Assembly (NCBI GenBank): GCA_964650845.1
Contig: CAZYXR010000006.1
Span: 5,830-69,829 of the forward strand
Length of the DNA: 64,000 nt
Source: UBA7692 sp964650845
GTDB taxonomy: Bacteria > Bacteroidota > Bacteroidia > Chitinophagales > LD1
Direction: 5' to 3'
The number at the start of each line of letters is the position of its first letter. The stretch's first letter is position 1. Under the pieces are notes generated by a model. It made no database searches, was not told where the DNA came from, and saw only the letters and a program-made list of their open reading frames with translations. Of this stretch, positions 42,208 to 50,661 are shown piece after piece. Position numbers and translations under genes: made by a program.

Positions 42208-42331
42208 GTGGCAAATTAACTATGTAAAACCGTGAACTGTAAATAGAAAACTACGAAACGCAAATATCGGCAACCGAAACAACAAAAGGTATATGCGTAA
42301 AACCTTATTTGAAGTTCTTATTATTGTTTTT

Positions 42332-43557
42332 ATGAAGTTTAAATCTGCCTTCGCATCCATTGTAGTTTTCGGCATTGCTTTCGCGGCATCTGCGCAGCTT
42401 GTTACACTAAAGGGTGGAACAGTACACATCGGCAATGGAAAAGTTTTAGAAAATGCAGTTGTAAGTTTCAACAACGGAACAATCACTATTGTAGAAAGCA
42501 ATCCACAGTTTAAAACCGATGAAACACTTGGGCAAATAATTGATTGCAAAGGAAAACACATCTACCCTTCTCTTATTGCAATGAATACCTATTTGGGATT
42601 GAGCGAAGTAGAGTCCGTTCGCGCTTCAAACGACCATTACGAAACAGGAAGTTTCAACCCGAATGTGCGTAGCATTATTGCATACAATACCGATTCAAAA
42701 GTAATAGGCACGGTGCGTTCAAATGGAATTTTGTATGCACAGGTAGCCCCGCATGGTGGTAGAGTTTCGGGTAGCTCATCGGTAGTAAAATTAGATGGGT
42801 GGAACTGGGAAGATGCAGCCGAAAAACAGGATGATGGCATTTGGATTTCGTGGCCACAAATGTACAATCGCAAAGGCTGGTGGGCAAATCCACAAGGAAT
42901 AGAACTAAACAAAGATTACGATAAGCANNNNNNNNNNCCGAAAAACATGATAAAAAAAACCTTCGTTTCGAAGCAATGCGCGGTGTGTTTGAGAAAGAAA
43001 AAAATGTGTTTGTGCGTGCAAGCCACGTAAAAGAAATGCAACACGCTATTGCATTTTCCGAAGAGTTACAAGTAAAGTTGGTGTTGGTGGGTGCCGAAGA
43101 TAGCTGGCGCATAGCCGATGAACTGGCAAGTAAAAAAATTCCGGTAGTGCTAAATCGCCTGCACGAACTACCTATGAATGATGATGATGACGTAAATAGC
43201 ATTTATAAAACACCCACTATACTTCAAAAAGCAGGGGTTGTTTTTGCATTATCAATGCCGGGATTTTGGCAAGTGCGCAATCTACCTTTTGTAGCAGGAA
43301 GCGCAGCCGCTTATGGCTTAGATAAAGAAGCCGCACTACAATCTATCACAGCAACTCCTGCGGCTATTATTGGCTTGAACAACATTGGAACTATCGCTGT
43401 GGGCAACAAAGCGAGTTTGTTTGTTTCGAAAGGCGATGTATTGGACATGCGCACATCCATTATCACAAAAGCTTTTTTAAATGGTAAAGAAATTGACCTA
43501 AGTAATAAGCAAACAGAGCTTCAAGATAAATACAAACACAAATACGGAGTTAAGTAA
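42332..43557 (+). CDS. Amidohydrolase-like secreted protein, interrupted by assembly gap
   Basis: The signal peptide MKFKSAFASIVVFGIAFAASAQ begins at 42332. The amidohydrolase entry strand (LKGGTVHIGNGKVLENAVVSFNNGTI) is clear, but the place where the metal-binding HxH normally follows (YPGLIDxHxH) reads YPSLIAMNTYLG, so the HxH is missing. After ten N at 42928 the frame shifts and continues as KNLRFEAMRGVFEKEKNVFVRASHVKEMQ to KHKYGVK at 43557, with the C-terminal composite-domain strand (IAVGNKASLFVSKGD). The gap hides an unknown number of residues. Family membership is good; catalytic activity is doubtful. Confidence 0.8.
42928..42937. other. Assembly gap in amidohydrolase-like gene
   Basis: Ten N. 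The reading frame differs before and after it (offset of two), so the true gap length is not ten and some coding sequence is missing. Confidence 0.95.
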
Positions 43558-43594
43558 TGTACGCATTGTTTTTACATACCATTCAATTTGCACT

Positions 43595-44134
43595 ATGATA
43601 AAATCTTTACAAAAAAACTTTGATGAACTTAAAGCCTTGCGCAACGATGTATTGAAAGAATTGCAGACCTTATCGGAAACACAACGCACATTCAAACCCA
43701 ACGCAACCACCTGGAGCATCAATCAAGTATTAGAACATCTTTATTTATCAGAAACTGCCACTGTGGGTTTTATAAAAAAGAAAACCTCTGGCGAAGACAA
43801 ATTATATCAAGCAACATTTAAACATACTTGGCGCACGTTTCTCTTAAAATTGTATTTGCGTTCATCAAAAAAATTTAAAGTGCCACCTAAAGCTCCGGTT
43901 GAACCAAGCGGCAATATCTCATTTGCCGAAATCACCAAAAGGTGGGATTTACTACACAACGATTTTGCTGTTTTACTGAATAATTTTGACGAAGAAACTG
44001 CCAACAAACTCATCTTCAAACATCCCGTAGCCGGCTACTTTAATGCCAACCAAACCATTCGCTTTTGTTATGAACATATCCATCACCACATCAGGCAAAT
44101 AGAAGCGCTAAAAACACAAGTAAAAGATGTTTAA
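43595..44134 (+). CDS. DinB-like (YfiT/DinB_2) protein
   Basis: 179 residues of the DinB four-helix superfamily. The metal-binding histidines appear to be in WSINQVLEHLYLSE (about residue 48) and near the end in CYEHIHHHIRQIEALK. The family includes metal-dependent bacillithiol or mycothiol transferases and many uncharacterised hydrolase-like proteins. It follows the amidohydrolase-like gene by 37 bases on the same strand. Substrate unknown. Confidence 0.85.
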   Translation: MIKSLQKNFDELKALRNDVLKELQTLSETQRTFKPNATTWSINQVLEHLYLSETATVGFIKKKTSGEDKLYQATFKHTWRTFLLKLYLRSSKKFKVPPKAPVEPSGNISFAEITKRWDLLHNDFAVLLNNFDEETANKLIFKHPVAGYFNANQTIRFCYEHIHHHIRQIEALKTQVKDV

Positions 44135-44249
44135 TTCACTTTGACTTTACAGCAATTTCCGTACGCTTTTGGGTAAAAACAAAAAAACATCACAGCAATG
44201 AAGTTCCTCACTGCCATGATGAATTAGACAAAATACATGATTGATTTTT

Positions 44250-44684
44250 TTATGCCAATACCGAATTGCGCACCATTGTTTTTACGGTATCTCGCGGTTC
44301 GCTCACTTTCCAGCTTTCGTAAAAATTTTCGGTAAGAAAGAGCATCAAGAATTTAAAAATTATGGTGTCGCCTTTTTCATACTTCTTGTTCATATAAGCA
44401 AGCCACGACTGATGCACAACAGCACCAAAAGTATCTTCAAACAATACATAATACTCCCAAGCCAACTGTTCATCGGGCGAGGTTGCCCCCCTACGTTTCA
44501 CCTCTGAACCCAAAACTAAAATTTCGGGCAGGTTGCCAAACACAACGGTGTGCATCACCGATTCATAAACTTTGTAATTCTTTTTTGCAACCGCGGTTTT
44601 TGCCTTACTGTGAAATTGCTGAATCAACTGTGTACAATCTGACTTTTTGCGCACAAATTCTATTGGTTTAAATGTAGCTTCCAT
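44250..44684 (-). CDS. Hypothetical protein
   Basis: 144 residues, cytoplasmic, mixed charge, probably helical. It opens MEATFKPIEFVRKKSDCTQL and contains NLPEILVLGSEVKRRG and DTIIFKFLMLFLTENF. I do not recognise a family. Codon use resembles the neighbours and it stands alone on the minus strand, converging with the DinB gene. Confidence 0.65.
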   Translation of the reverse strand: MEATFKPIEFVRKKSDCTQLIQQFHSKAKTAVAKKNYKVYESVMHTVVFGNLPEILVLGSEVKRRGATSPDEQLAWEYYVLFEDTFGAVVHQSWLAYMNKKYEKGDTIIFKFLMLFLTENFYESWKVSEPRDTVKTMVRNSVLA

Positions 44685-44767
44685 GTGTGAGTTTTTCTTT
44701 ATTTTCCCTCATTTACGATGGTCGCGTTTCAAATGTTTCAGATTCTGAAACATTCATTTTTTATGCA

Positions 44768-44802
44768 TAAAAAAAACCGCCCCGAATAATCGGAAGCGGT
44801 TT
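44768..44802 (-). terminator. Terminator after phasin-like gene
   Basis: Stem AAACCGC/GCGGTTT with an inner CCGA/TCGG pairing, followed on the minus strand by TTTTTTTT, about 20 bases after the stop at 44822. Confidence 0.85.
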
Positions 44803-44821
44803 GACTTCACAAAACGAAAGT

Positions 44822-45241
44822 TTATGCTTCGGTTGAAGCTGGCGCAGCTGGTTTAGCAGCAGGCTTTTTAGCGGCAGCTTTTTTAGCAGCAGGTTTAGCA
44901 GCAGCTTTTTTAGCAGCAGGCTTTGCAACAGTTTTTGCACCTTTAATAACTAATTGACCTTCTAATTTCTCGATACGCTTTGAAAGTTTTTCAACTTCTG
45001 ACGCACCAAGACGAACAAATTTCTTTACAGTTTCATTGTACTTTTGTTCGATAGTGCTTCTGCGACCTTCAGTTTTTTTCAACAAATCGTTTACGATTTT
45101 TTGACCATCTTTTTCGTTTAAGCGACCTTTCTCGATTAAATCTTCTACTACGTCTTGAAGGCGCTCAGAAGCCTCGGTTGCTAAACCCACACTTGCGTAG
45201 AATAATCTGCGCAATGCGTCTTGTGTTTTGTTTTCAGCCAT
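44822..45241 (-). CDS. Phasin-family protein with Ala/Lys/Pro-rich histone-like tail
   Basis: 139 residues. The N-terminal 100 residues are predicted helical and match the phasin/PhaF-type granule-associated pattern (RRLFYASVGLATEASERLQDVVEDLIEKGRLNE ... VEKLSKRIEKLEGQL, a coiled coil). The last 40 residues repeat KPAAKKAAAK, like histone H1 and the C-tail of PhaF, which binds DNA. In Pseudomonas PhaF links polyhydroxyalkanoate granules to the nucleoid. No PHA synthase is in the window, so the role here is inferred. A -7 element TACCTTTG (45282-45275) lies upstream. Confidence 0.78.
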   Translation of the reverse strand: MAENKTQDALRRLFYASVGLATEASERLQDVVEDLIEKGRLNEKDGQKIVNDLLKKTEGRRSTIEQKYNETVKKFVRLGASEVEKLSKRIEKLEGQLVIKGAKTVAKPAAKKAAAKPAAKKAAAKKPAAKPAAPASTEA

Positions 45242-45527
45242 TGTTTAATGTTTTTATGTTTTATAAATGTGATGCAAAGGTAACAGAAAATATTTCATTA
45301 TACATTGAAAATCATAGTTGTTTGTAGTAAAAATTTTTTACCATAGTTGTAACTACCAATAAAATCAATGCTTTACACTCAAAAAAAATATTTGCAAAAA
45401 TAACTTAATGTATAATTAACCACCATTTTATATGAAATACAATAAAGTTATACGCAAATTTTCTAAGAATATTGAGCGCTACGTACAATAACTGAAAATC
45501 TTACTTTCGGCATTAAATAACATACAG
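45242..45527. other. Divergent intergenic region
   Basis: Between the phasin-like and lysoplasmalogenase genes. It contains TACCTTTG (45282-45275, minus) as a probable -7 element for the phasin gene, and near 45314-45357 a direct repeat CATAGTTGT twice. No gene visible. Confidence 0.5.
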
Positions 45528-46244
45528 ATGAGCAACGCATTAACAATGATTTATGCACTAATTGCATTGTTAGAAATATCAGCAGAGTTTTTTGACTTGC
45601 CGCTGTTAAGAGTAGCAACCAAGCCACTGTTAATGCCTGTTTTGATTTTTGCTTTTGTGCAAGGAATAGGCACATTATCAAGCATTCAAAAAATTATGGT
45701 TGTAGCATTTTTCTTTTCATGGATTGGCGATGTAGCATTGATGTTTGTGCCCAAAAACATTGATGATACTGTATTGATTGGTATATCCAAACATCCAAAC
45801 TTCTTTCTGGCAGGCTTGGGTGGCTTCTTGGTTACACATATATTATACATTTCCGCTTTTGTAAAATCGACCGATAACAAAACGGCATTATTGAAACGCA
45901 ACCCAATGGTAGCGGCACCTTTAATCGCCTACTTTGTTGCATTAGTATTTTGGATATTTCCGCCCGTGCCAGCAGAAATGAAAATTCCTGTTTTAGTGTA
46001 TTCCTTAACCATTGCAGTAATGGTACTTGCAGCAATGAACAACTTTGGGCGCGTGCCCAGAAATATGTTCTTAAATGGCTTTGCAGGCGCATTGCTGTTT
46101 ATGCTTTCCGACTCAATTATTGCAGTAAACAAATTCATTTTTAATAGCGAATTGCCGCTTGCCGGAGTGTGCATAATGACACTTTACATTACAGGTCAAT
46201 ATTTTATTGCAAAAGCGTTTGCAGGTAAAAATGCCAAAGTGTAG
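45528..46244 (+). CDS. Lysoplasmalogenase (YhhN/TMEM86 family)
   Basis: 238 residues with about eight transmembrane helices. The family markers are VATKPLLMPVLIF (about 26-38), FFSWIGDVALMFVP (about 60-73) and LFMLSDSIIAVNKF (about 188-201), where the conserved aspartates of the YhhN family lie. Members hydrolyse the vinyl-ether bond of lysoplasmalogens; many bacterial members are uncharacterised. Confidence 0.85.
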   Translation: MSNALTMIYALIALLEISAEFFDLPLLRVATKPLLMPVLIFAFVQGIGTLSSIQKIMVVAFFFSWIGDVALMFVPKNIDDTVLIGISKHPNFFLAGLGGFLVTHILYISAFVKSTDNKTALLKRNPMVAAPLIAYFVALVFWIFPPVPAEMKIPVLVYSLTIAVMVLAAMNNFGRVPRNMFLNGFAGALLFMLSDSIIAVNKFIFNSELPLAGVCIMTLYITGQYFIAKAFAGKNAKV

Positions 46245-46319
46245 CTTCTGTTTCTTCAGAACGAATCGCACACCGACATTTCGTCATCACCTTTTCACTT
46301 TTTATTGATTTTTCTGCCA

Positions 46320-46380
46320 CTTATGCCTGACAGAACTGCCAAAATTGACACTCCATCATACTTGGCACGTATTTCGATAT
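46320..46380 (+). promoter_or_regulatory. Candidate regulatory region upstream of groES
   Basis: Contains the imperfect dyad TGACAGAACTGCCA (46328-46341) and a box TTGGCACG (46362-46369) that resembles a sigma-54 -24 element, but the corresponding -12 position reads TCGA and not TTGC. No CIRCE operator (TTAGCACTC-N9-GAGTGCTAA) is present. The control of this operon is therefore not the HrcA/CIRCE type. Confidence 0.35.
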
Positions 46381-46424
46381 GCCTATCGCACAACAAATTT
46401 TTTAACTAAATAAACAACATAGTT

Positions 46425-46703
46425 ATGGCAGACGTAAGCGTAAAGCCTTTACAAGACAGAGTGCTGGTAAAACCGGCAGAAGCGGAAACAAAAACAGCAG
46501 GTGGAATCATTATTCCTGACTCTGCAAAAGAAAAACCACAACGCGGAACAGTAGTAGCAGCAGGACCCGGCAAAAAAGATGAACCAACTGCTGTAAAAGC
46601 AGGCGATACCATCCTTTATGGCAAATACAGCGGCACCGAAATCCAAATTGATGGTCAGGATTACTTAATCATGCGCGAAAGCGACATTTTTGCTATCCTA
46701 TAA
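46425..46703 (+). CDS. groES: Co-chaperonin GroES
   Basis: 92 residues. The chaperonin cap. Characteristic KPLQDRVLVKPAEAETKTAGGIIIPDSAKEKPQ with the mobile loop, VVAAGPGK and GDTILYGKYSGTE. It is followed 46 bases later by groEL on the same strand, the usual operon. Confidence 0.98.
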   Translation: MADVSVKPLQDRVLVKPAEAETKTAGGIIIPDSAKEKPQRGTVVAAGPGKKDEPTAVKAGDTILYGKYSGTEIQIDGQDYLIMRESDIFAIL

Positions 46704-46749
46704 TCATTATTAAATCACAAAATTTTTCAAACAACTAATCAAACAAGTT

Positions 46750-48384
46750 ATGGCAAAAAACATTCTATTCGAAAAAGATGCACGCGATAAACTGAAATCG
46801 GGTGTGGACAAATTGGCAAATGCCGTAAAAGTTACACTTGGACCTAAAGGTCGCAACGTAGTAATTGACAAAAAATATGGCGCTCCACAAATAACAAAAG
46901 ACGGAGTTACGGTTGCAAAAGAAATTGAACTGGAAGACGCTATCGAAAACATGGGCGCGCAAATGACCAAAGAAGTAGCTTCTAAAACTGCCGACCAAGC
47001 CGGAGACGGAACTACAACAGCAACAGTTTTGGCGCAAGCAATTGTAGGCCCTGGCTTAAAAACTTTGGCAAGCGGTGCAAACCCTATGGATTTGAAACGC
47101 GGTATTGACAAAGCCGTAAAAGTTGTAGTTGATGGCTTAAAAAGCATCAGCGAAAACGTAGGTAAAGACACTAAAAAAATTGAGCAAGTAGCTACAATCT
47201 CTGCAAACAACGACTACGAAATTGGCAAAATGATTGCCGATGCAATGGTAAAAGTTACTACCGAAGGCGTAATCACTGTGGAAGAAGCAAAAGGAACAGA
47301 AACTTATGTAGATGTAGTAGAAGGTATGCAATTCGATCGCGGCTACCTTTCTCCATACTTTGTTACCAATTCTGAAACAATGGAAGCTGAGTTGGAAAAC
47401 CCATTCATTTTAATCTACGACAAAAAGATTAGCAGCATGCGCGAGTTGTTGCCTATTCTTGAAAAAACAGCACAAGCAGGCCGCCCATTGCTAATTGTTG
47501 CCGAGGAAGTAGAAGGTGAAGCCTTGGCTACTTTGGTGGTAAACAAATTGCGTGGCACATTGCGCGTGGCAGCCGTTAAAGCTCCTGGTTTTGGCGACCG
47601 CAGAAAAGAAATGTTGAAAGACATCGCAATTCTTACTGGCGGCATCAGCATCAGCGAAGAGCAAGGTTACAAATTGGAGAATGCAGACTTCACTTACCTT
47701 GGTCAAGCAGAAAAAGTTACCATTGACAAAGACAACACTACCATTGTAAACGGCAAAGGCGAAAAAGAGCAAATCGTTGCCCGTGTAAACGAAATCAAAG
47801 CGCAAATCGAGAAAACAACTTCCGATTACGATAAAGAAAAATTGCAAGAACGCTTAGCTAAATTGAGCGGTGGTGTTGCTGTAATATACGTAGGTGCTGC
47901 TACCGAGGTAGAAATGAAAGAAAAGAAAGACCGTGTAGATGATGCATTACACGCTACCCGCGCTGCCGTTGAAGAAGGCATAGTACCCGGTGGTGGTGTT
48001 GCATACCTTCGCGCATCTGTTGGCTTAGAGAAATTAAAAGGCGACAACGATGACGAAAATACCGGTATCCAAATCATCAAACGCGCAATCGAAGAGCCAT
48101 TGCGCACTATTGTGGCAAACGCAGGCTTAGAAGGCAGCGTAGTGGTACAAAAAGTAAAAGAAAGCAAAGGCGACTTTGGTTTCAACGCTCGTAGCAACGA
48201 ATACGAAGATTTAAAAAAAGCAGGCGTAATTGACCCTACAAAGGTGAGCCGCGTAGCTTTAGAAAATGCCGCTTCTATTGCATCAATGTTGCTTACTACC
48301 GAAGCAGTTATTGTTGATAAAAAAGAAGATAAACCGGCTATGCCTGCAATGCCGGGCGGAGGCGGAATGGACGGAATGTACTAA
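46750..48384 (+). CDS. groEL: Chaperonin GroEL
   Basis: 544 residues. ATP-dependent folding chamber. The nucleotide site shows VTLGPKGRNVVI (about 28-40) and DGTTTATVLA (about 86-96); the apical domain has the hydrophobic substrate groove. The C-terminus PAMPAMPGGGGMDGMY has the GGM-rich flexible tail. Full length for the family; a strong terminator follows. Confidence 0.99.
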   Translation: MAKNILFEKDARDKLKSGVDKLANAVKVTLGPKGRNVVIDKKYGAPQITKDGVTVAKEIELEDAIENMGAQMTKEVASKTADQAGDGTTTATVLAQAIVGPGLKTLASGANPMDLKRGIDKAVKVVVDGLKSISENVGKDTKKIEQVATISANNDYEIGKMIADAMVKVTTEGVITVEEAKGTETYVDVVEGMQFDRGYLSPYFVTNSETMEAELENPFILIYDKKISSMRELLPILEKTAQAGRPLLIVAEEVEGEALATLVVNKLRGTLRVAAVKAPGFGDRRKEMLKDIAILTGGISISEEQGYKLENADFTYLGQAEKVTIDKDNTTIVNGKGEKEQIVARVNEIKAQIEKTTSDYDKEKLQERLAKLSGGVAVIYVGAATEVEMKEKKDRVDDALHATRAAVEEGIVPGGGVAYLRASVGLEKLKGDNDDENTGIQIIKRAIEEPLRTIVANAGLEGSVVVQKVKESKGDFGFNARSNEYEDLKKAGVIDPTKVSRVALENAASIASMLLTTEAVIVDKKEDKPAMPAMPGGGGMDGMY

Positions 48385-48416
48385 TAGCCGGGAGCCACAA
48401 GCTGTGGGCTATGTGC

Positions 48417-48455
48417 AAACCCCTTCAACAGGAATGTTGGAGGGGTTTTTGTTTT
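48417..48455 (+). terminator. Terminator after groEL
   Basis: Hairpin AAACCCCTtCAACA/TGTTGgAGGGGTTT with a TTTTTGTTTT tail, 33 bases after the groEL stop. Confidence 0.88.
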
Positions 48456-48502
48456 ATTTGCAATAGAATTAAGAGAAACAAACGTAATCGCAGTTTTTAT
48501 TT

Positions 48503-49234
48503 ATGAAACATACAATCAACATTATTCTTTTATTGATATCCGTTTTGATTTCGGGCTGTTCAATTGTGCAGGTTCTTTTTATTGAACCAAAGAATGAAAG
48601 TGTAACATCTGTAAATGAAAACTATACGTTTGAAAATGATACATTGAAGATTGTATATGGGTTTTGGGAAAAGAATGGCGTAATGGCATTTATGGTAGAA
48701 AACAAACTTGAAATACCAATTTATATTGATTGGAAAAAGTCGGCTTTTATCAGTTCAAAAAGTAAGTTTGGTTATTATGAAGATATTAAAACAACAAAGT
48801 ACAGTGGGACTTCAGAGTCAGTTTCATTTTTCTACAAAGGTGCGTTGAATTGGTCAACTTGGTTTCCGGCAACATATTCAGAAACGGAGGGTATTGAGGT
48901 AAAAACTAAAGAAGAAAGAGTAACATTTATACCACCTCATTCGGTAATCAGTAGGTCAAGTTTCAAAATTTATCCAAGTAAGTATTTGATGATGGATAAT
49001 ATCAAGAAAACTAAAATAGAGAATCCTAAAATGAATGCGAAGGTGGTTGAGTTTACTAAAGAAATATCTCCCCTACATTTTAGCAATTTCATCACCTATT
49101 CCACTAAAGAGAACTTTGAAAATGAAAAATACATTTCAAATGAATTTTATGTTTCAAAGGCGGTAGAAATCGGAGGAGAGAAACTTAAAAAATTATCAAG
49201 CCCAAAATCTTTTTATGTTGTTTTTGGGAACTAA
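48503..49234 (+). CDS. Lipoprotein of unknown function
   Basis: 243 residues. Lipobox VLISGC gives the anchored Cys at about residue 19. The mature part is mostly beta-strand and includes MAFMVENKLEIPIYIDWKKSAFI, resembling small-molecule-independent immunoglobulin-like folds that occur in Bacteroidota lipoproteins. I do not recognise a family. It sits at the left edge of the accessory island with the toxin-antitoxin-like operons. Confidence 0.72.
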   Translation: MKHTINIILLLISVLISGCSIVQVLFIEPKNESVTSVNENYTFENDTLKIVYGFWEKNGVMAFMVENKLEIPIYIDWKKSAFISSKSKFGYYEDIKTTKYSGTSESVSFFYKGALNWSTWFPATYSETEGIEVKTKEERVTFIPPHSVISRSSFKIYPSKYLMMDNIKKTKIENPKMNAKVVEFTKEISPLHFSNFITYSTKENFENEKYISNEFYVSKAVEIGGEKLKKLSSPKSFYVVFGN

Positions 49235-49597
49235 GATAACATGCAAATGTATCCTCGCTAATCGTTAATCAAATCTTTCATAGATTAACGATTACAAACA
49301 ACAGTTGCCCAATCGTGATTGCCAACAAGTGGTTTGTGATAATACAAATCACGACCATTGTTCTCCGCCACTGCTTGCATCCCGCAAGTGAGTTATTCTC
49401 TGCCCCTGCCTACTGGCAGGCAGGTCAGGCATCAGGATATAAACCAAGCGTAACAACAGTGCCATGAGTTGCCGGCTTTCAGTTTATGCTTTTATCAACT
49501 CCCACAAAAACAAACTGGCACAAAGGTTGGGTTTGCCCTTCTCGCTTTATGCTCTGTGTAACTATTAGGTTCCCATAAATACATTATTATTGCAGGT
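49235..49597. other. Intergenic region with hairpin and first cassette repeat
   Basis: Holds a 12-bp perfect hairpin TAATCGTTAATC/GATTAACGATTA (49259-49270, 49283-49294), a CCTGCC/GGCAGG dyad (49405-49420), and the first copy of the cassette repeat. No gene seen. Confidence 0.7.
49373..49558. repeat. Cassette repeat, copy A
   Basis: Shares with copy B the blocks GCTTGyrTCCCGCAAGTGA, TATTCTyTGCC, a 41-base core (49440-49480, 39 of 41 identical) and, after an insertion of about 46 bases, GCTTTAyGCTyTGTG. It ends 40 bases before the start of the 146/140-residue gene pair. Confidence 0.8.
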
Positions 49598-50038
49598 ATG
49601 AGTGTTGCCACGATAGATTTAAAAATACAGACTGCATATAAGGAATCAGAAGCGCTTGCCAGAAAAGAGCTAAACTGGCAGGAGAAGATAGACAATCTTC
49701 TTGACCGCATGAATGAGCTGAGCGGCTTCATGGACGGAATGAAAAATGTTGTATTGCGGCTGACTTTTGAAATAGAGCGCGATATGGAAGGTTTCAGAAA
49801 ATCGAAACAAGCACCCGTACTCATGAAAAAGTTAGTAAAGCTAAGCGTTGGGATGCTGAATGTTATCCGCAAGTCTGATTTATACCCGGGAGTTAAAACC
49901 TCTTATGCTAATTTAAAGCAGGAGATAAGCTATCTGAACGAATTATTGCATGACCGCGAAGTGAGTCTTGCATTAGAAGAAGATGATGAAATGAAAAACA
50001 TTATCCAATCCACCCTGACTGCCGCCAAGCCTGAATGA
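49598..50038 (+). CDS. Unrecognised helical protein, candidate antitoxin partner
   Basis: 146 residues, predicted almost wholly helical with a coiled-coil middle (ELNWQEKIDNLLDRMNELSGFM) and an acidic C-terminus (LALEEDDEMKNIIQS). No helix-turn-helix or ribbon-helix-helix motif is obvious. Its stop overlaps the start of the next gene by ATGA, so the two are translationally coupled. Because the next gene looks like a RelE-type toxin, this one is a candidate antitoxin of an unfamiliar type. It could also be an unrelated accessory protein. Confidence 0.6.
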   Translation: MSVATIDLKIQTAYKESEALARKELNWQEKIDNLLDRMNELSGFMDGMKNVVLRLTFEIERDMEGFRKSKQAPVLMKKLVKLSVGMLNVIRKSDLYPGVKTSYANLKQEISYLNELLHDREVSLALEEDDEMKNIIQSTLTAAKPE

Positions 50039-50457
50039 ATGTTTATTGCACAGAACAGTTCATTAAAGAAATAGAAAAGCTACAGCGCAATAATTCTTAC
50101 AGCGCAGTGTTGCATGATGTTTGCAGCTATCTTGCCGACCGGAATATTGAAGAATTGCACAGCATTAAAGATTTGCTGCAAAAAAGCGAAGGAATATACA
50201 GCCTGAACAAATACAGGATAGCCAACTCAACAAGCAACAAAGGCAAAAGCGGCAGCTATCGGTGCATTTGTGTATGCCTGCCGAAACAAAACAACATTTA
50301 CTTGGGATACATATACCCCAAAACCGGCTCGCAGGGCAGAGACAACCTCGAAAAAGAAGATTACAAAAATATAGCTGTCGGCATACAGAAAGCAATTGCG
50401 GCAGGCGATTTGTATGAATTGGATATTGCAAGCAAAACTTACCGCAAGAAAAAATAA
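50035..50457 (+). CDS. RelE/HigB-like protein, candidate toxin
   Basis: 140 residues. The N-terminal half is helical (MNVYCTEQFIKEIEKLQRNN). The C-terminal half shows the RelE-fold pattern: KYRIANS, then NKGKSGSYRCICVCLP, NNIYLGYIYPKTGSQGRDNLEKEDYK, closely like the KxR...GKSGGxR...iYl..iypK....nL...e pattern of HigB/RelE toxins, which cleave mRNA on the ribosome. The acidic partner is encoded upstream with ATGA overlap. Function inferred from pattern only. Confidence 0.65.
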   Translation: MNVYCTEQFIKEIEKLQRNNSYSAVLHDVCSYLADRNIEELHSIKDLLQKSEGIYSLNKYRIANSTSNKGKSGSYRCICVCLPKQNNIYLGYIYPKTGSQGRDNLEKEDYKNIAVGIQKAIAAGDLYELDIASKTYRKKK

Positions 50458-50478
50458 ACGGTGTATTGCCCCGCAATC

Positions 50479-50612
50479 GCTTGTGTCCCGCAAGTGATGC
50501 TATTCTTTGCCTCCGGCATCTTAATAAAACACAAGGAGGTAAACCAAGCGTAACAACTGTGCCATGAGCTGCCGGCTTTCGGATGATATACAAATCGGCT
50601 TTACGCTTTGTG
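50479..50612. repeat. Cassette repeat, copy B
   Basis: Second copy of the repeat, with the 41-base core at 50540-50580, exactly 1100 bases from copy A and differing at two positions. It lies about 50 bases before mntA. Copy B lacks the CCTGCC/GGCAGG dyad and the 46-base insertion of copy A. Confidence 0.8.
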
Positions 50613-50661
50613 CATCTGAGTAGGCAGGGCAATGAAAAATAAATCTTACTTTTGACTTGCT

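Noticed and set aside
41912..42214. Alternative 100-codon frame on the minus strand over the small membrane protein
   Set aside because: Cys- and His-rich sequence without hydrophobic helices; the other frame (41923-42207) has a clean membrane pattern.
46245..46424. CIRCE operator upstream of groES
   Set aside because: No TTAGCACTC...GAGTGCTAA inverted repeat is present.
49440..49480. Integron attC site
   Set aside because: The repeat core has no GTTRRRY / RYYYAAC ends and no integrase is present, so it is not a typical attC.
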